Shown: positions 34,781 through 45,619 of the stretch, piece by piece
Position numbering within the stretch: the stretch's first letter is position 1
Layout of the letters: the number at the start of each line of letters is the position of its first letter
Source: Colocasia esculenta
Lineage: Eukaryota > Streptophyta > Magnoliopsida > Alismatales > Araceae
Direction of reading: 5' to 3'
Assembly (NCBI GenBank): GCA_014218235.1
Contig: CM024758.1
Location: 99,237,698-99,301,697, forward strand
DNA: 64,000 nt
The notes under the pieces: model-generated
Told to the model about the DNA's origin: nothing
The model's database searches: none
Seen by the model: the letters and a program-made list of their open reading frames with translations, nothing else
Program-made: the position numbers and the translations under genes

Positions 34781-35250
34781 GTCCACTACAGCGGACGCCT
34801 ATTGCCAATAAACAGCGTCCGTTTGACAAGCCGCGATTCAGAAGATCGCCTGATTTGCGCGCGATTTGACATTATCATAATGATCGTAGCTGTAAGCTAG
34901 GTTATAAATCGCGTCTGGGAGGCTGGCTTCGTTTTCTTAGGTAAATCGGATCTTTGACGAAATCAGATCTTTGATTTGATGTTTATAAAACGCGGCGAGC
35001 CGCCCAGACGCTTTTCAAACAGACATCATGATTGCTGACATGGCGTCTCTTAAATGGAGCTGACAGGGCGCAGCTCGAGGATTTGACTTTTAATCGCGGC
35101 GAGTCGGCAGGACGCGCATTATTCGCGTCTAATCTTCCGGACGCGGATTAACACTGGAAAAGGGCGTCCGCTGTGCTGGCCGCGAATAAATGAAGCCCAA
35201 CAGACCCTTGGAAAAGAGATCTCAAAAACCCTAGAAAAATCTAGAAAAAT
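34781..35250. other. GC-cluster region with dyads, unidentified
   Basis: Contains several CpG-rich inverted half-sites such as gcgtcc ... ggacgc (34780-34799) and gacgcg ... cgcgtc (about 35112-35130), resembling those in the gypsy LTRs near 18800 and 58950. It lies upstream of the TATA box at 34762, so it may be U3 of an LTR fragment. No coding signal. Confidence 0.3.
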
Positions 35251-35530
35251 AGGAAAATCACTCAAGAGGTTAATTGAGAAGAGCCACTTTGAGGCATCGC
35301 GGTATAACATGAAATTTGCTCGATGTGCTGCCAAATTGGCGTGTCTACAGACACGTCACCCCTGCTATCATAAAGAATTCCGCCCCCGAGGAGGGTTTCA
35401 AACGGCGTCGTTCTGAAGCCATCCATACCGCCAAAGGCAAAATCGCATTTAATGCGAGGGTGACGTTCGAGCAGACCTACGCTCTCAAGTGCTACGACAA
35501 CCAAACCAGCTTGAGAGCGTGGGGGGCAAG
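35251..35530 (+). pseudogene. 3' internal remnant of Tat element with polypurine tract
   Basis: This stretch ends gcgtggggggcaag just before the LTR, the same tract that precedes the LTR start of the element at 42323-42336 (read on its minus strand). The preceding aatgcgagggtgacg and cgctctcaagtgc resemble the matching internal part of that element. No pol is left. Confidence 0.6.
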
Positions 35531-36307
35531 TGTGGAGGCTATTTCTAGCCGCCTAGGCCTGCGGGCCTGTCACGGCCCACTACGGCCCATCATGACCCAT
35601 CAAGGCATCTGGGCTCCGGGCATCAAGCCATGTGTCCTCAGGTTCAGCTAGAAGGCTTTCGAATACGCTTGACCATCCAGAGTCAAGGCCTCGGGGTGGT
35701 CTCTGGACACCCCGCAAGCTTGTTCGAGCAGGGTGTCGTCTGCCACCAAGTGCCCCGCACTGTGCTTCCGGGCACTAGGCACCAAGGTGCCTGCCTAGTG
35801 ACCGAGCAGGCCTCTGCTCGGAACCTTCCGACCAGGGGATCCAGGGCAACCCTTCGCCTCCTGGAGGCAGTTATTGTGACGGCGTGACACGCGCCCCCTA
35901 GCCAAACGCATTAACCAAGGAATCCCAATAGGCGTCTCAACGGACAAGCCCCTCGCTTGGGAACCCAAATCGGCACTCCCCTCCAGTCATCATTGGAGAA
36001 GATAAGCGTTCGGACCTTTCATCTCCCTCAGCTATAAAAGGTGCAAGTAATCCACATGCAAAGGTATGCAACCTTTGGCACACTCACTCGCTCTCGCGCG
36101 AAGCACACACCAGCGAACCTTCCTTTCCAACCTTCCTCTACAGCCCAATATGACTTAAGGCATCAGAGGGTTTCCCATGATTCTTCAACTGGGCCCCCCT
36201 GATCTGTTTTAGATTTTGCAGGCCATCGTCCGCACCAGCGACCATCTTCCCTCTCTTCCTAATGGAGGCCCATTTGGCCTAGGCCTGAATGGGGAATCAC
36301 GTCCACA
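35531..36307 (+). repeat. 3' LTR of Tat-like gypsy element, plus strand (about 777 bp)
   Basis: Starts tgtggaggctatttc and ends ...gggaatcacgtcca(ca). It is an inverted partner of 548-1322 (same family, opposite strand). TATA box at 36033-36040 (ctataaaagg). No matching target duplication is visible, since the left side of the element is truncated. Confidence 0.8.
36033..36040 (+). promoter_or_regulatory. TATA box in Tat LTR
   Basis: gctataaaagg, same place as in 548-1322. It reads toward the prohibitin gene 880 bp away, so read-through transcription is conceivable. Confidence 0.5.
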
Positions 36308-36690
36308 GATGACTATGTGAATTATCTAAATCAAAGTAAGACGAAATGTAATTTAAATCAACATCCTTATGTGACTCATAAATTTTAAATGCTATATCCT
36401 CTTAAATATATATGGGTGGGTGCAAGTTGGTTCTGATCAAGTGGAGAAGAAAAATTTTAATTTATGACGAGGATCGTTGTAATTCGGGTGCGATTTGGAT
36501 TCGATACATATTATATTGGTGTTGTATCGAATCGTTTGCTCCAATCATAACAATCTTGACAACTCAAAATAACACTTTTATGTCGATCATAGTTGAATGT
36601 TGTGATCGTCTAGGCCCTGGCATGGCCGAATGGGACCGATACTGTATAGTTCATCAAATCATGTAGCGGTTAATAAGTTAAACACGGAAG
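36308..36690. other. Intergenic DNA upstream of prohibitin
   Basis: AT-rich; no transposon domain or RNA gene seen. Probably distal promoter. Confidence 0.4.
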
Positions 36691-36691
36691 G

Positions 36692-36699
36692 TATAAATC
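36692..36699 (+). promoter_or_regulatory. Candidate TATA box of prohibitin gene
   Basis: ggtataaatcgg, about 215 bp before the start codon. This implies a 5' UTR near 190 nt if used. Confidence 0.35.
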
Positions 36700-36793
36700 G
36701 GCAAATACTAACGTTTTAGGATACTGCGGCAAAACCACCATCTTTTCTTCTTTCTTTCTCCGCAAGCACGCCGAAGCCCAGAGAGAAACTACT

Positions 36794-36803
36794 AAAACCC
36801 TAG
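36794..36803 (+). promoter_or_regulatory. Telo-box (aaaaccctag) in prohibitin promoter or 5' UTR
   Basis: Matches the AAACCCTA element found near the start of many plant genes for translation and mitochondria. It is followed by a CT-rich stretch and a (gca)n run (36894-36909) before the ATG. Confidence 0.5.
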
Positions 36804-36913
36804 CCTCCCTTCCCTTTTTTGGGGGTTTTCTTCACATCGTCCCCATTTCTTGTTCTCCCCGCGAGTCCTCTCGCACTCGAGATCGCGGAAGCTGCAGCAG
36901 CAGCAGCAGGGCC

Positions 36914-37909
36914 ATGGCGGGCGGAAGCCAGTTCGCCGTCTCCTTCCTTACGAACCTGGCCCGCGTGGCCGTGGGCCTCGGCGCTGGCGCCGCTGTCCTG
37001 AGCTCCTCCCTGTACACCGTAGACGGCGGTGAGCGCGCCGTCATCTTCGACCGGTTCCGGGGCGTCCTGGAGGAGACCGTGGGCGAGGGCACCCACTTCC
37101 TTGTGCCGTGGCTGCAGAAGCCCTACATCTTCGACATCCGCACCCGCCCCCACGCCTTCTCCTCAGCCTCCGGTACCAAGGACCTCCAGATGGTGAACCT
37201 CACCCTCCGGGTGCTCGCCCGCCCTCAGGTCGACCGCCTCCCCACCATCTTCACCACGCTCGGCCTCGAGTACGACGAGAAGGTCCTCCCCTCCATCGGC
37301 AACGAGGTCCTCAAGGCCGTCGTCGCCCAGTTCAACGCCGACCAGCTCCTCACCGAGCGCCCTCAGGTATCGGAGACCTCAAAACAGCACCCCCTCTTAC
37401 TGGATCGGGTTCCACCTTTGCTGTAGCCAGATTCCTCAGCCGTTAAGAGTTATCGGGTTATCCCTTACCGCTTACCTCTTTTGGGATCTTCCTTCCGGCG
37501 AGCGCAGGTGTCGGCGCTCGTCCGCGACAGCCTCGTCCGCCGCGCGCGCGACTTCAACATCGAGCTGGACGATGTCTCCATCACCCACCTCTCGTACGGC
37601 CCGGAGTTCTCGCGTGCCGTCGAGCAGAAGCAGGTGGCCCAGCAGGAGGCGGAGCGGTCCAAGTACGTGGTGATGAAGACGGACCAGGAGCGGCGCGCCA
37701 CGGTCATCCGGGCCGAGGGTGAGAGCGAGTCGGCCCGGTTGATCTCCGAGGCGACGGCCAAGGCCGGGAACGGCCTCATCGAGCTGAGGCGAATTGAGGC
37801 GTCGAGGGAGATCGCTGCCACGCTGGCCAAGTCCCCCAACGTGGCATACCTCCCCGGGGGGAATAACATGCTCCTGGCTCTCAACCCTTCGGCGGTGGCT
37901 GGGCGGTGA
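36914..37909 (+). CDS. PHB: Prohibitin, type I (mitochondrial inner-membrane scaffold)
   Basis: Two exons, 36914-37366 and 37508-37909, give 284 residues, the usual length of plant type-I prohibitins (Arabidopsis PHB3 group). Start ATG is in a good context (gccATGgcg). Residues about 12-32 (NLARVAVGLGAGAAVLSSSL) are the N-terminal membrane anchor; the PHB/SPFH domain follows with GERAVIFDRFRGV, VGEGTHFLVPWLQKP, SGTKDLQMVNLTLRVL and YDEKVLPSIGNEVLK; the C-terminal coiled coil is near AVEQKQVAQQEAERSKYVV and RAEGESESARLISEA. The family forms ring complexes of type I and type II subunits in the inner mitochondrial membrane and supports cristae, protease control and stress signalling. No frame defects. 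High GC compared with its surroundings fits a monocot gene. It lies between two transposon clusters. Membership in type I is confident; the exact paralogue is not. Confidence 0.96.
37367..37507 (+). other. Prohibitin intron (141 bp, phase 0)
   Basis: CCTCAG|GTATCG donor and GAGCGCAG|GTGTCG acceptor. It joins ...LLTERPQ to VSALVRDSL, matching the known protein without gain or loss. Confidence 0.93.
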
Positions 37910-40900
37910 TTGCTCGGCAATTTAGGTTGATCATATTTTGCCTCCTCCTATGCTCATGTTTTCTTGATCTTCTGCATCTCATATGTCAGGGTTTCTGGAA
38001 TTGGACTAAGTTTCTAAAGAAAAAAGGGTTTTTGTAGTTTCCCTTCTTGATAACGACTGTAATGCCACTTTATGTGGACGATGCACTTCCTTCTCCAATA
38101 TGGCATCATCATAATCCGGAAATCTATAATATGCTTTGGTCTGCCTCCCAACCCATCTATCTTTCTGTGGCAGGTTGTTCCTACTTGCATTTATGTTCTT
38201 GATATTTTGTTCACAGGTCCTTTGCTGGTGTACTAATAGATGAATTAATGTTTTGGTATTTATGTGCTTCACTTTTTCTGCGTTGACAGGATGTGCTATT
38301 GTGGCTTTGCTGGTTTAGTTACTCAAACTGACCCGCGGAACAATGCTCTTTGTAGTTTCTACTGAACGGACGATATGCAAATGACTTGAATTGCTTTTAT
38401 TCATCATGTATTGTTGTTATGCTTAGTACTCGCTCCATCTCCTTTGTGGACTGTTGTTATCTGGACAATCTTCTTGAATACATTAACTGACTACGTTGTT
38501 ACCCAATTATTCTTTCTTATGTCATGTGTGTGAGATTGGCCACCCTTCTCCTCTTGACAGAGCAACGGATTGTGGAGGAATTTTATGTTGAACTGGTGAA
38601 GCAAAATCCCCTTCTTTCGAGTCTGCCCTCTCTTTGGATTATCTTGTCCAAGCTGAAAATAGGAAATGGCCCCAAAAATTTGTATGTTACGTCAACTGTT
38701 TGTGTGTGCGTGCATGCCATTTTTAAACAGTTTCAATCACATTTGAATTGGGTGCACAACTGTTAGCCATAATTTAATGTATTTTAAGTTCATACAAAGT
38801 CCACTTATCAGTCTTAAGTCAGTTGGGCATTAGTATAACGAGGGCCAATATTGGAAGCTGGAAATTCTGATGTACCATAATATTATTGAACAATCCAGCG
38901 TAAGTCTCTGTGCCACTGTCTTTTAAAGGATTATCATGTGTTATACAATTTTCTTTCTGTTGGAAGTTCTTTCGATATGCAATGTCTTTTTTAGATCACC
39001 AGTTTGGAGTTTTTGACGTTTGTGCCTTGCATTCCACACTACTCTGGCTGCCGAAGTAGTTAACTTTCCAACTGAATTTTTGTTTCACTGCCCTTGCACA
39101 TAGGCCTCAAATTCTGATTCCTCTATATGAATGCTTGTCTGTCCACCCTCCCTCAGTTTTCCTTGAGGGAGGAGGTTGGGGGCTTTGAGATGTATGATCT
39201 ACTTGAGCTTTACATTTGTCTTGGTTGTCTTGCGTTGCTTCATACCACCCACTCACCAAGTATGGGGGAAGTTGTTGTGGGAATATTGATACCATTTTTG
39301 GAATAAAAAACTGCGATGAGATCTTCCCTCGGTAGTTCGGTTATAAGAAAAATATTAATTGTGTGACGTTGCAAATACTTTAAAAATTTATGGCATCAAT
39401 CTTTGCTGCTAAGATTGGTACATTAATGATCCTTTGCTTAGTCTGCTGTTTTTTTGTGCAGTAATTGATGCAATTAACGTTTTAATGTATTTTTTTTTAT
39501 TTCGCACTGATATTTGGTAACGTGCTATTGTGCTTTGGTTGTGTAGCTATTTAGCTGTCACGATTTTCTGTTGTATATTCCTTTTTTTTGTAGTTTTCTT
39601 GTTTTAATGGAGTATGTGTATGATTTACAAGGACTGTTCATCATGTATCTGCTTATAACAGTAAACAATTTTCTTGTTCTTTTTTAGGAAATTCTTCGGT
39701 TTACCCGCCTCCTTGGAGTATCCTTGTTTAGCTCAAAACGAGATGTTTTAAACCTGGCACTAATCGTTGTATGATCTCATGCCAGGAAACAAATTTAGTC
39801 AACTGTGGAATTAATAGGATCAATTTTGATATGTTATACGTTTATTTGAACTCCAGTTCTTAATGTTTCCACCGGGGCAGATATCTTAATTGTAAACAGT
39901 GACCTCTGATAGTTATCTTTTTGTGTGCTCACTTGTTACATTCTTATAAGCAAAACAATCCATAATAAGTTTTGCAGGGCGTCCGCACTTACTATACTAT
40001 TGCAAGCACATATACACATAGTCGTCAATCCTATGGCAGTTGGTCAATCCTATTTCTGGGATAGCATCCCAAAGCTCTCACCCATATATCTCAACAAGTA
40101 CGTATAGAAACTGAAATCACATCAAAGAGTTAACCTTGTTAATTTTGACGAAAGGGACCAAGGCGCTTGAAAGATTCTGCCAGAGGACTAGCTGATAAAG
40201 CAGATGGGATCAACTGGACACCCAGCGAGAGACAGACAGTTAAGTGTTCATTCCATTTTCACCTTAAGGGGTATCCCGGCAAGTTTTGGTTGGAATGGAT
40301 GAGATTGATTACCGTGATTGCGAAGTTTCTTGATGTGTAGTTTATTTGTTTCAGCCTGTTGGTTCTGTGCTTTGATTTTTTTTTATGGTACCTGATGTGA
40401 ATTTTCTTTTTTTCACACTCTTCTTACCGGAAGGTGGTTAATTGATGTCTGAATGTAATATATCACAGGTTGGTCTATTGTTCATGGGTTTTTGGTACTT
40501 TGTGAGGAGAGTCCAAAAGATCTTGGGTTACATTTGTTGTTCCTGACTTGTTCCTGCCTATGTTATACCACATAGTCATAGAAGCATGATAAGAAGACAT
40601 GATTTCTTTTTCTTTTAGTATTTAAAGACATGGTGAGACGTTCCCTATACAATTAGGAACCAGATTTGAAAAAGCAACATCATTTAGGCTTGTTTTTTTC
40701 ACCACTTACAAAAGAAATCCCTTTTGATGTGTATTTATGTGCACATATTTATGCCCTACATTCTTGATACAAATTAGTTACAAATAAGAAGAGGGTGGGG
40801 ATGAATGGCAAGTTCATCTAGCGATTCGTTTGTGTATTTGTGTGCACACGGTGTTTCGCTTAGTGTAGTTCTGCATTTTGATCGACTCCTGCAAATATTG

Positions 40901-41526
40901 ATTTTTCTGTCCCCGTTTTGGAGTTCGAAATTTGTATCACATGTAGTGATTCGGTCGAGCAATTTGCAGCTGTTTGTTTATGGTCGAGCATTTTGTGTGT
41001 ATTGTAATCAATGTGATGAAATTGCTTTTTAGCCGTTTGTTTCTCGGATCCCTTTGTGGAAGGAAAGCATGTTTCAGCTTAGAAGAACGTGTTTGAGTGG
41101 ACTTTTTTAGGATACCAAAAGAAAGGAACTTGCTGGTTACTTGAGGGGCATGATTATGGTAAGAGAAACACATATTGCAAAAGTGGCGAAACACACTCCA
41201 CTTACATGGCACGCATTGGCTGGCCAGCATGCGAATTGTTGCACGTCAGACAAGTGCCTGCTCTCTTGCAGTAAGTGCTTATCTTGTGCTAATGCCTTCA
41301 AAAAAATTGGGTATGAATGATATGCTTCTATCTCAAAAATGAAAAATACGTGTTGCCAAGGTTAATCTTGCAAAAGAAAGCAATCTTCTTTGTTGAGAAG
41401 AGAGAGAAATATTTATTTTTGACCAATATATATGTTTTCTTGCAAGCATGTGTGTATTATTACAAGATGAGAAAATATTTGTGAATGCCTTGGAGAAAGA
41501 GAAAGGCTTAGTGTACTTTCTTATTG
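37910..41526. other. Prohibitin 3' UTR and intergenic DNA
   Basis: The first few hundred bases are probably 3' UTR; no single poly(A) signal can be singled out. The rest is T-rich single-copy-looking DNA without transposon domains. Open frames here (for example 38524-38766 and 40805-41032) are short and unrecognised. No tRNA or other RNA gene was seen. Confidence 0.5.
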
Positions 41527-41650
41527 CACTTAAGTGCAATATGACTAGGCACTAAGTTTATATGGCACTCCTCACATAGGGAGTGATAAAGTGTCAACCA
41601 ATTATTGGGTGTCACATAGATTAGTGTCTAATCATATTGCACTTTAAGTG
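41527..41650. mobile_element. MITE-like inverted repeat (124 bp)
   Basis: Arms of about 29-30 bp at 41527-41555 and 41621-41650 are inverted copies (cacttaagtgcaatatga against cacttaaagtgcaatatga), with an inner small hairpin. The right arm ends exactly where the Tat LTR starts. No clear target duplication; the transposon superfamily is not assigned. Confidence 0.6.
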
Positions 41651-42322
41651 TGTGGAGGCATTTCCGTGCTTGGGCCGGAGCCAGGTGGGCCTGCACTTGA
41701 AGGAGGGAAGAAGAGCGCTGGTGGCTGACGAACACCTGCAAAATCAGAAATGGATCAGGGTGGCCCGGTTGAAGAACCGGGAGAACCCTCCGATGCCAAA
41801 GTCAGTAGATGACTGGAGTGGATGGGAATTCTCGTATGAGATGTGTTTGCGTAAAAGTCAAAACATACCCCCGCATGGCGCTACGCCTGTGTCTTATATA
41901 GGCATGGGTGTTGAAGCGAACGGACGTAACGTCTCCGGATCGTGCCTGGAAGGGTGCCTTGATTGGCGCACGTAGCGGGGGGTTACACGTTCAGGTGCCC
42001 GTTGAGATGTTTAGCAGTTAACGCATCTCTTGATGGTGGGGCGCGTGGCCCGCGGCGGTTGTAACCGTTGCTAATACGAAGAGGCTGCTCGGGAGGCCTT
42101 GACTGTAGTTCTCGAGCAGGTTACTTGTTGGGAGAAGATGAGCCTAGTGCTCGATGACCGTGAGGACTGCTCTGGGTCCGAGCAGGACAAGTGCTTCCGA
42201 AGTCGCTGGAGATGGTCGTCTGAGGACAGATGATGCCCTAGGACAGCACAGCGCCAGTTCGTTTCGTCATGGGCTTATGGCGGTTTTGTGATGGCCCTGT
42301 GTGGCAGAAAGTGACCACCACA
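41651..42322 (-). repeat. 3' LTR of Tat-like element (about 672 bp)
   Basis: Minus strand begins TGTGGTGGTCAC right after the polypurine tract (gcgtggggggcaag, 42323-42336). The far end is tgtggaggcatttcc at 41651. Related to, but clearly diverged from, 548-1322 and 35531-36307. A TATA box (tatataag, minus strand) is at 41893-41900. Confidence 0.75.
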
Positions 42323-42592
42323 CTTGCCCCCCACGCTATCGAGCTGGCTCAGGAACTGAGGCGCTCGAATGGCGGTAAAGCACTCAAATGCCCTGCTAGT
42401 ATTTAATGCGATGGCGACCTCGGACGTGCGAACGTCGACCGGCACTGTCGCTTCGTACTTTGTCTTGAAAGGACCGGAAGGTCCATGATGAAAGGGGGAT
42501 CATGGCGAGCGAGGAGGCTGTTTGATTCGGCCGAACGGTCGCCTGGAGAGAAAGGGGTATTGCGGAGCTTCTAGGGTTTCTCGCCTTCTCCC

Positions 42593-42602
42593 CCTTATAA
42601 GG
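42593..42602 (+). promoter_or_regulatory. TATA box of the antisense extra gene
   Basis: ccttataagg, about 107 bp before the start codon at 42709, in a CT-rich leader. It lies outside the LTR, so the extra gene seems to have its own promoter. Confidence 0.55.
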
Positions 42603-42708
42603 AGGGGAGAGGCAAAGGCGGGGAACCACGCTTTCGAAAAACTTCTGCTGAGAGCTCTCATACCTCCTGAACTTTCTTGCTTCTTCGTCTTCCTCTTCAT
42701 CTCCGGCG

Positions 42709-45286
42709 ATGTCGCAAAAGGGCAAGGTTGTAGCTGGTACGAGCGGTGGTGATGCTGCGCCGGGAGCCGTCCAACGGGAGAAGTACCGTTTCTTCGAAGG
42801 GCTTCGAGAGCGGTATCGCGTTGGCCGGATACGATATTGTGCTCACGAAGGAGGAAGAACCGTACTGGCGGGAGAAGACCGGATGCATTGCGATGTCGCA
42901 TGATATCCGGAAGCAGGATTCCGGCTACCGCTGCCGGTGGTGGCGAGGGAGCTACTCAACGCTTGGGGAATCGCCCCAATTCAACTGGCGCCGAACAGCT
43001 GGCGGACGATATGTGTTTTTTGCATATCGTGCAAAGTTCGGGGGATCGAGCCCACCGCCAACCTTTTTCGGAGTCAGTTTGCTTTGACTGCGTCGCCGGG
43101 GACGAGCCAGAATGTATACTACACCAAGCACCGACCAGACCGTATGTGAATTGAGTTCTCTCCCCGGTTATCCAGCCACAAGAGGTGGATGCACCAGATT
43201 CTCTTCTTCGCGCGAGGCGCAGAAGCGCCGGAATGGGGGTTTCCTACGCGGGTGAAGAGCGCGCGCAGGATATCTATCCCCTGATGCAAAAAAGATGAAG
43301 TGGTGCTTGTGGAGCGCCTTAGCAATATCTTCGTCGAGAAGGCGGAGGAATATCTCACCGAGGCTCAGCTGGTTCAGCATGGGCTCAGCCGAGCATGGTG
43401 TAAGTGATTGAGTCCTCTCTCTCCTTTTTTTGCTCCTCGGGCGCCATTTTTCCTAACCTCTTTCTCTTATGCAGCCACTAAGGAGCTGGAGGCGGGCATG
43501 GCTACAGAGGATATGGCCCTCTACACCGAGCAGATAGTTGTCACATCATATGTGACAGTCGTCGGCGAGGAGTGCTCTGCTGCTGTCGCCCCGAGCTGCC
43601 CTGCCGAAGGACGAGGTGCCGCTAGCTCGAGGGTCCCTGAAAAGGGGTTCGAGAAGATCCGGATGAAGAAGAAGGCTACAGCGAAGGTGACCTCGAAGGC
43701 CACAGCCGGCCTCCGTCCGAGCAGCAACCAGCCGAGGACGAGGCTGAGAGAGAGGCAGCGAAGAGTCCTCTCCAGAAGAAGAAGAAGCGAGATTGGTGCT
43801 CGCTTCGCAACGCTCGGCCGGTCCACCCGCGGAAGGGGATGAGGAGGAAGAGGAAGCTGTGCCGCCGCTGGAGCGGAAAAGAAAGCGGAAGGCTACGGGG
43901 GCGTCTGGGAGGGGACGTCCCAGATGCCTGCCCGACGAAACCCCGAGGTGGCCAAAAGGATGGCGGTCGACCTCGGGCTCGTGGATGTAAGCTCCTCGTC
44001 TGGAAACTCAGGCGGGGAGCAGTCGAGGGCACTGATGCCGCAAGGCTCCGTTGGGGGTCGTTTGGAAGAGGTGTCTGCGGGGGCCTCATGCGCCAGGGGT
44101 GCCGAGGACGACGCCGCGGCTGATGGCGAGGAGGTCGAGGTTGACGCCGGACCTGGTGAGGGTGTTGGCGCAACGGAGGATGCCACGACCGGAGGGGTGC
44201 CGACGCCCGAGGAGGAGGCGCCCCCAGCGCCGAATGCAACCCCACGCGGGGGTCAAGAGATGGAACCCTCAATGGGGGCCATCGAGGAAGCAGACGCAGT
44301 CGACGGGGGTCGCTGAGAAGCTCATCGCTGCAACTGGGGCCGTCCTGCCCCCCATGCCCCCCACCGAGGCAGTTGCTAATGTTGCAATCGCCGAGGTAAC
44401 TGATGGTGCCAGAAGGGAGGCAGTAGGGGTGGAAGACGAGGGACGGGCTGAAGATTCCGGCGACGATCGGAGGCCCCTTAGGGAAGTGTTGCAGAGAAAG
44501 CTTCCCGAGGTTCCCTCGGTGGCGGTGCTGGAGGCAACGCTTCGCCGCGTTGAGGACGCACCAAGGGAATTGCCTGCGAGCCCTTCTGCCTCCCGCCTCG
44601 ACCGGATAGCGAGGTGCTTGGACCTTCCGACCGAGCAGAGTCCGGAAGCCTCGGGCGGGAGATACTATCCGGAAGGCCGTGAAGACGACGGCGTGGGTGA
44701 TGACATTGACTTGGGGGCCCTTATGGATGGGGTTTCCAAGTCTTTAAACGTTATGAGGGTCTTGGCTGCTCGGGCCCAGAACCAGAAGCATCTGTGGGAG
44801 GCATAGACTGCTTTTTGTGAGGGACTTACAACGCAGCATAAGGCTCGCGAGGCGGCGCTGGAGGAGGAGGTGAGGAACCTCAAAACTGCTCTCCAGGCCT
44901 CGGAGTTAAATTTGGTCCTGGCCCGAGCCGAGAAGGACGCCATTACCAAAATAGCTGCTGACGCCGGGGCCCGCACTGTTACAGAATACAAGGCCGGAGC
45001 AGATTACAAAGAAGACCTGGAGCAATATGGGGCCCGCTGCTATAGGGTAGGCCTCAAAGCTGGTAGGGATTATGGAGAGCGGCTCTCTTGGGTCGACCGC
45101 GCCCGAGCAGCCTTTGAGGCTGCTGTACAAGAGTGCCGGCGTCGCACCAACGATGCACGCTTGGATGGAGTCCAATTCACGCAGTTCCAATCTGGGCGAA
45201 TGCCTCCTCCGGGCGACGGTGCGGTCCCTCCGAACAGGCTCCTTAGTCTTGCTGCTCCATGTCTTTTTGTTAGATCTTGTAGTTGA
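42709..45286 (+). pseudogene. Tat extra gene (putative gypsy type transposon protein), antisense to pol
   Basis: The start MSQKGKVVAGTSGGD is followed, after a frameshift near 42810, by LLNAWGIAPIQLAPNSWRTI and GIEPTANLFRSQFALTASP, and then SHKRWMHQILFFARGAEAPE-like pieces in another frame. This layout matches the plant 'putative gypsy type transposon' domain as I remember it. After a canonical intron the second part is acidic and low complexity, then a coiled coil (EEEVRNLKTALQASELNLVL, 44850-45100), ending ARLDGVQFTQFQSG and a stop at 45286. Such frames are typical of Tat elements; their role is unknown. It converges on the pol end (about 45620). Several frameshifts make this copy doubtful as a functional gene. 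Confidence 0.7.
43400..43474 (+). other. Intron of the Tat extra gene (75 bp)
   Basis: ATGGT|GTAAGTG donor and CTTATGCAG|CCACT acceptor with a T/C-rich tract; textbook plant intron. Confidence 0.7.
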
Positions 45287-45619
45287 GATCAAAGGAACCC
45301 TGTAAGCAAAAGATTCGTAAATGAAAATTTCTTTTTTCATGCGTTTGTCCATGGCTTCACTTTTTCTATCTCCTCCCTTCTGTTATTGTTCCTGTTCTAA
45401 CCGAGTTCGCTGGTTTAGGGGCGTCGCATGTACCACATGGGTCGGCGAGGGTTTCGACCAGGGGTGGATGCTAAACGCTTGTTCGAACTGGAGGGGTTGA
45501 TGTATCTATATCCGCTTAGAATTGTCAATGTTTTGAGGCGCGGGTATTTCCGATACTCCTCCAGTCGTACCAAAGGAACAGGGAGAAGAGAAGTAGGATG
45601 CCGATCAAAGGCTTTTATA

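Noticed and set aside
36800..37153. Minus-strand frames over prohibitin exon 1
   Set aside because: Shadows of the high-GC plus-strand exon.
37910..41526. Short open frames downstream of prohibitin (for example 38524-38766, 40805-41032)
   Set aside because: 60-80 codons in T-rich DNA, no homology recognised, no promoter or splice context.
43521..44272. Minus-strand frames opposite the Tat extra gene
   Set aside because: GC-rich shadows with no family motifs; the plus strand has the intron, coiled coil and domain resemblance.
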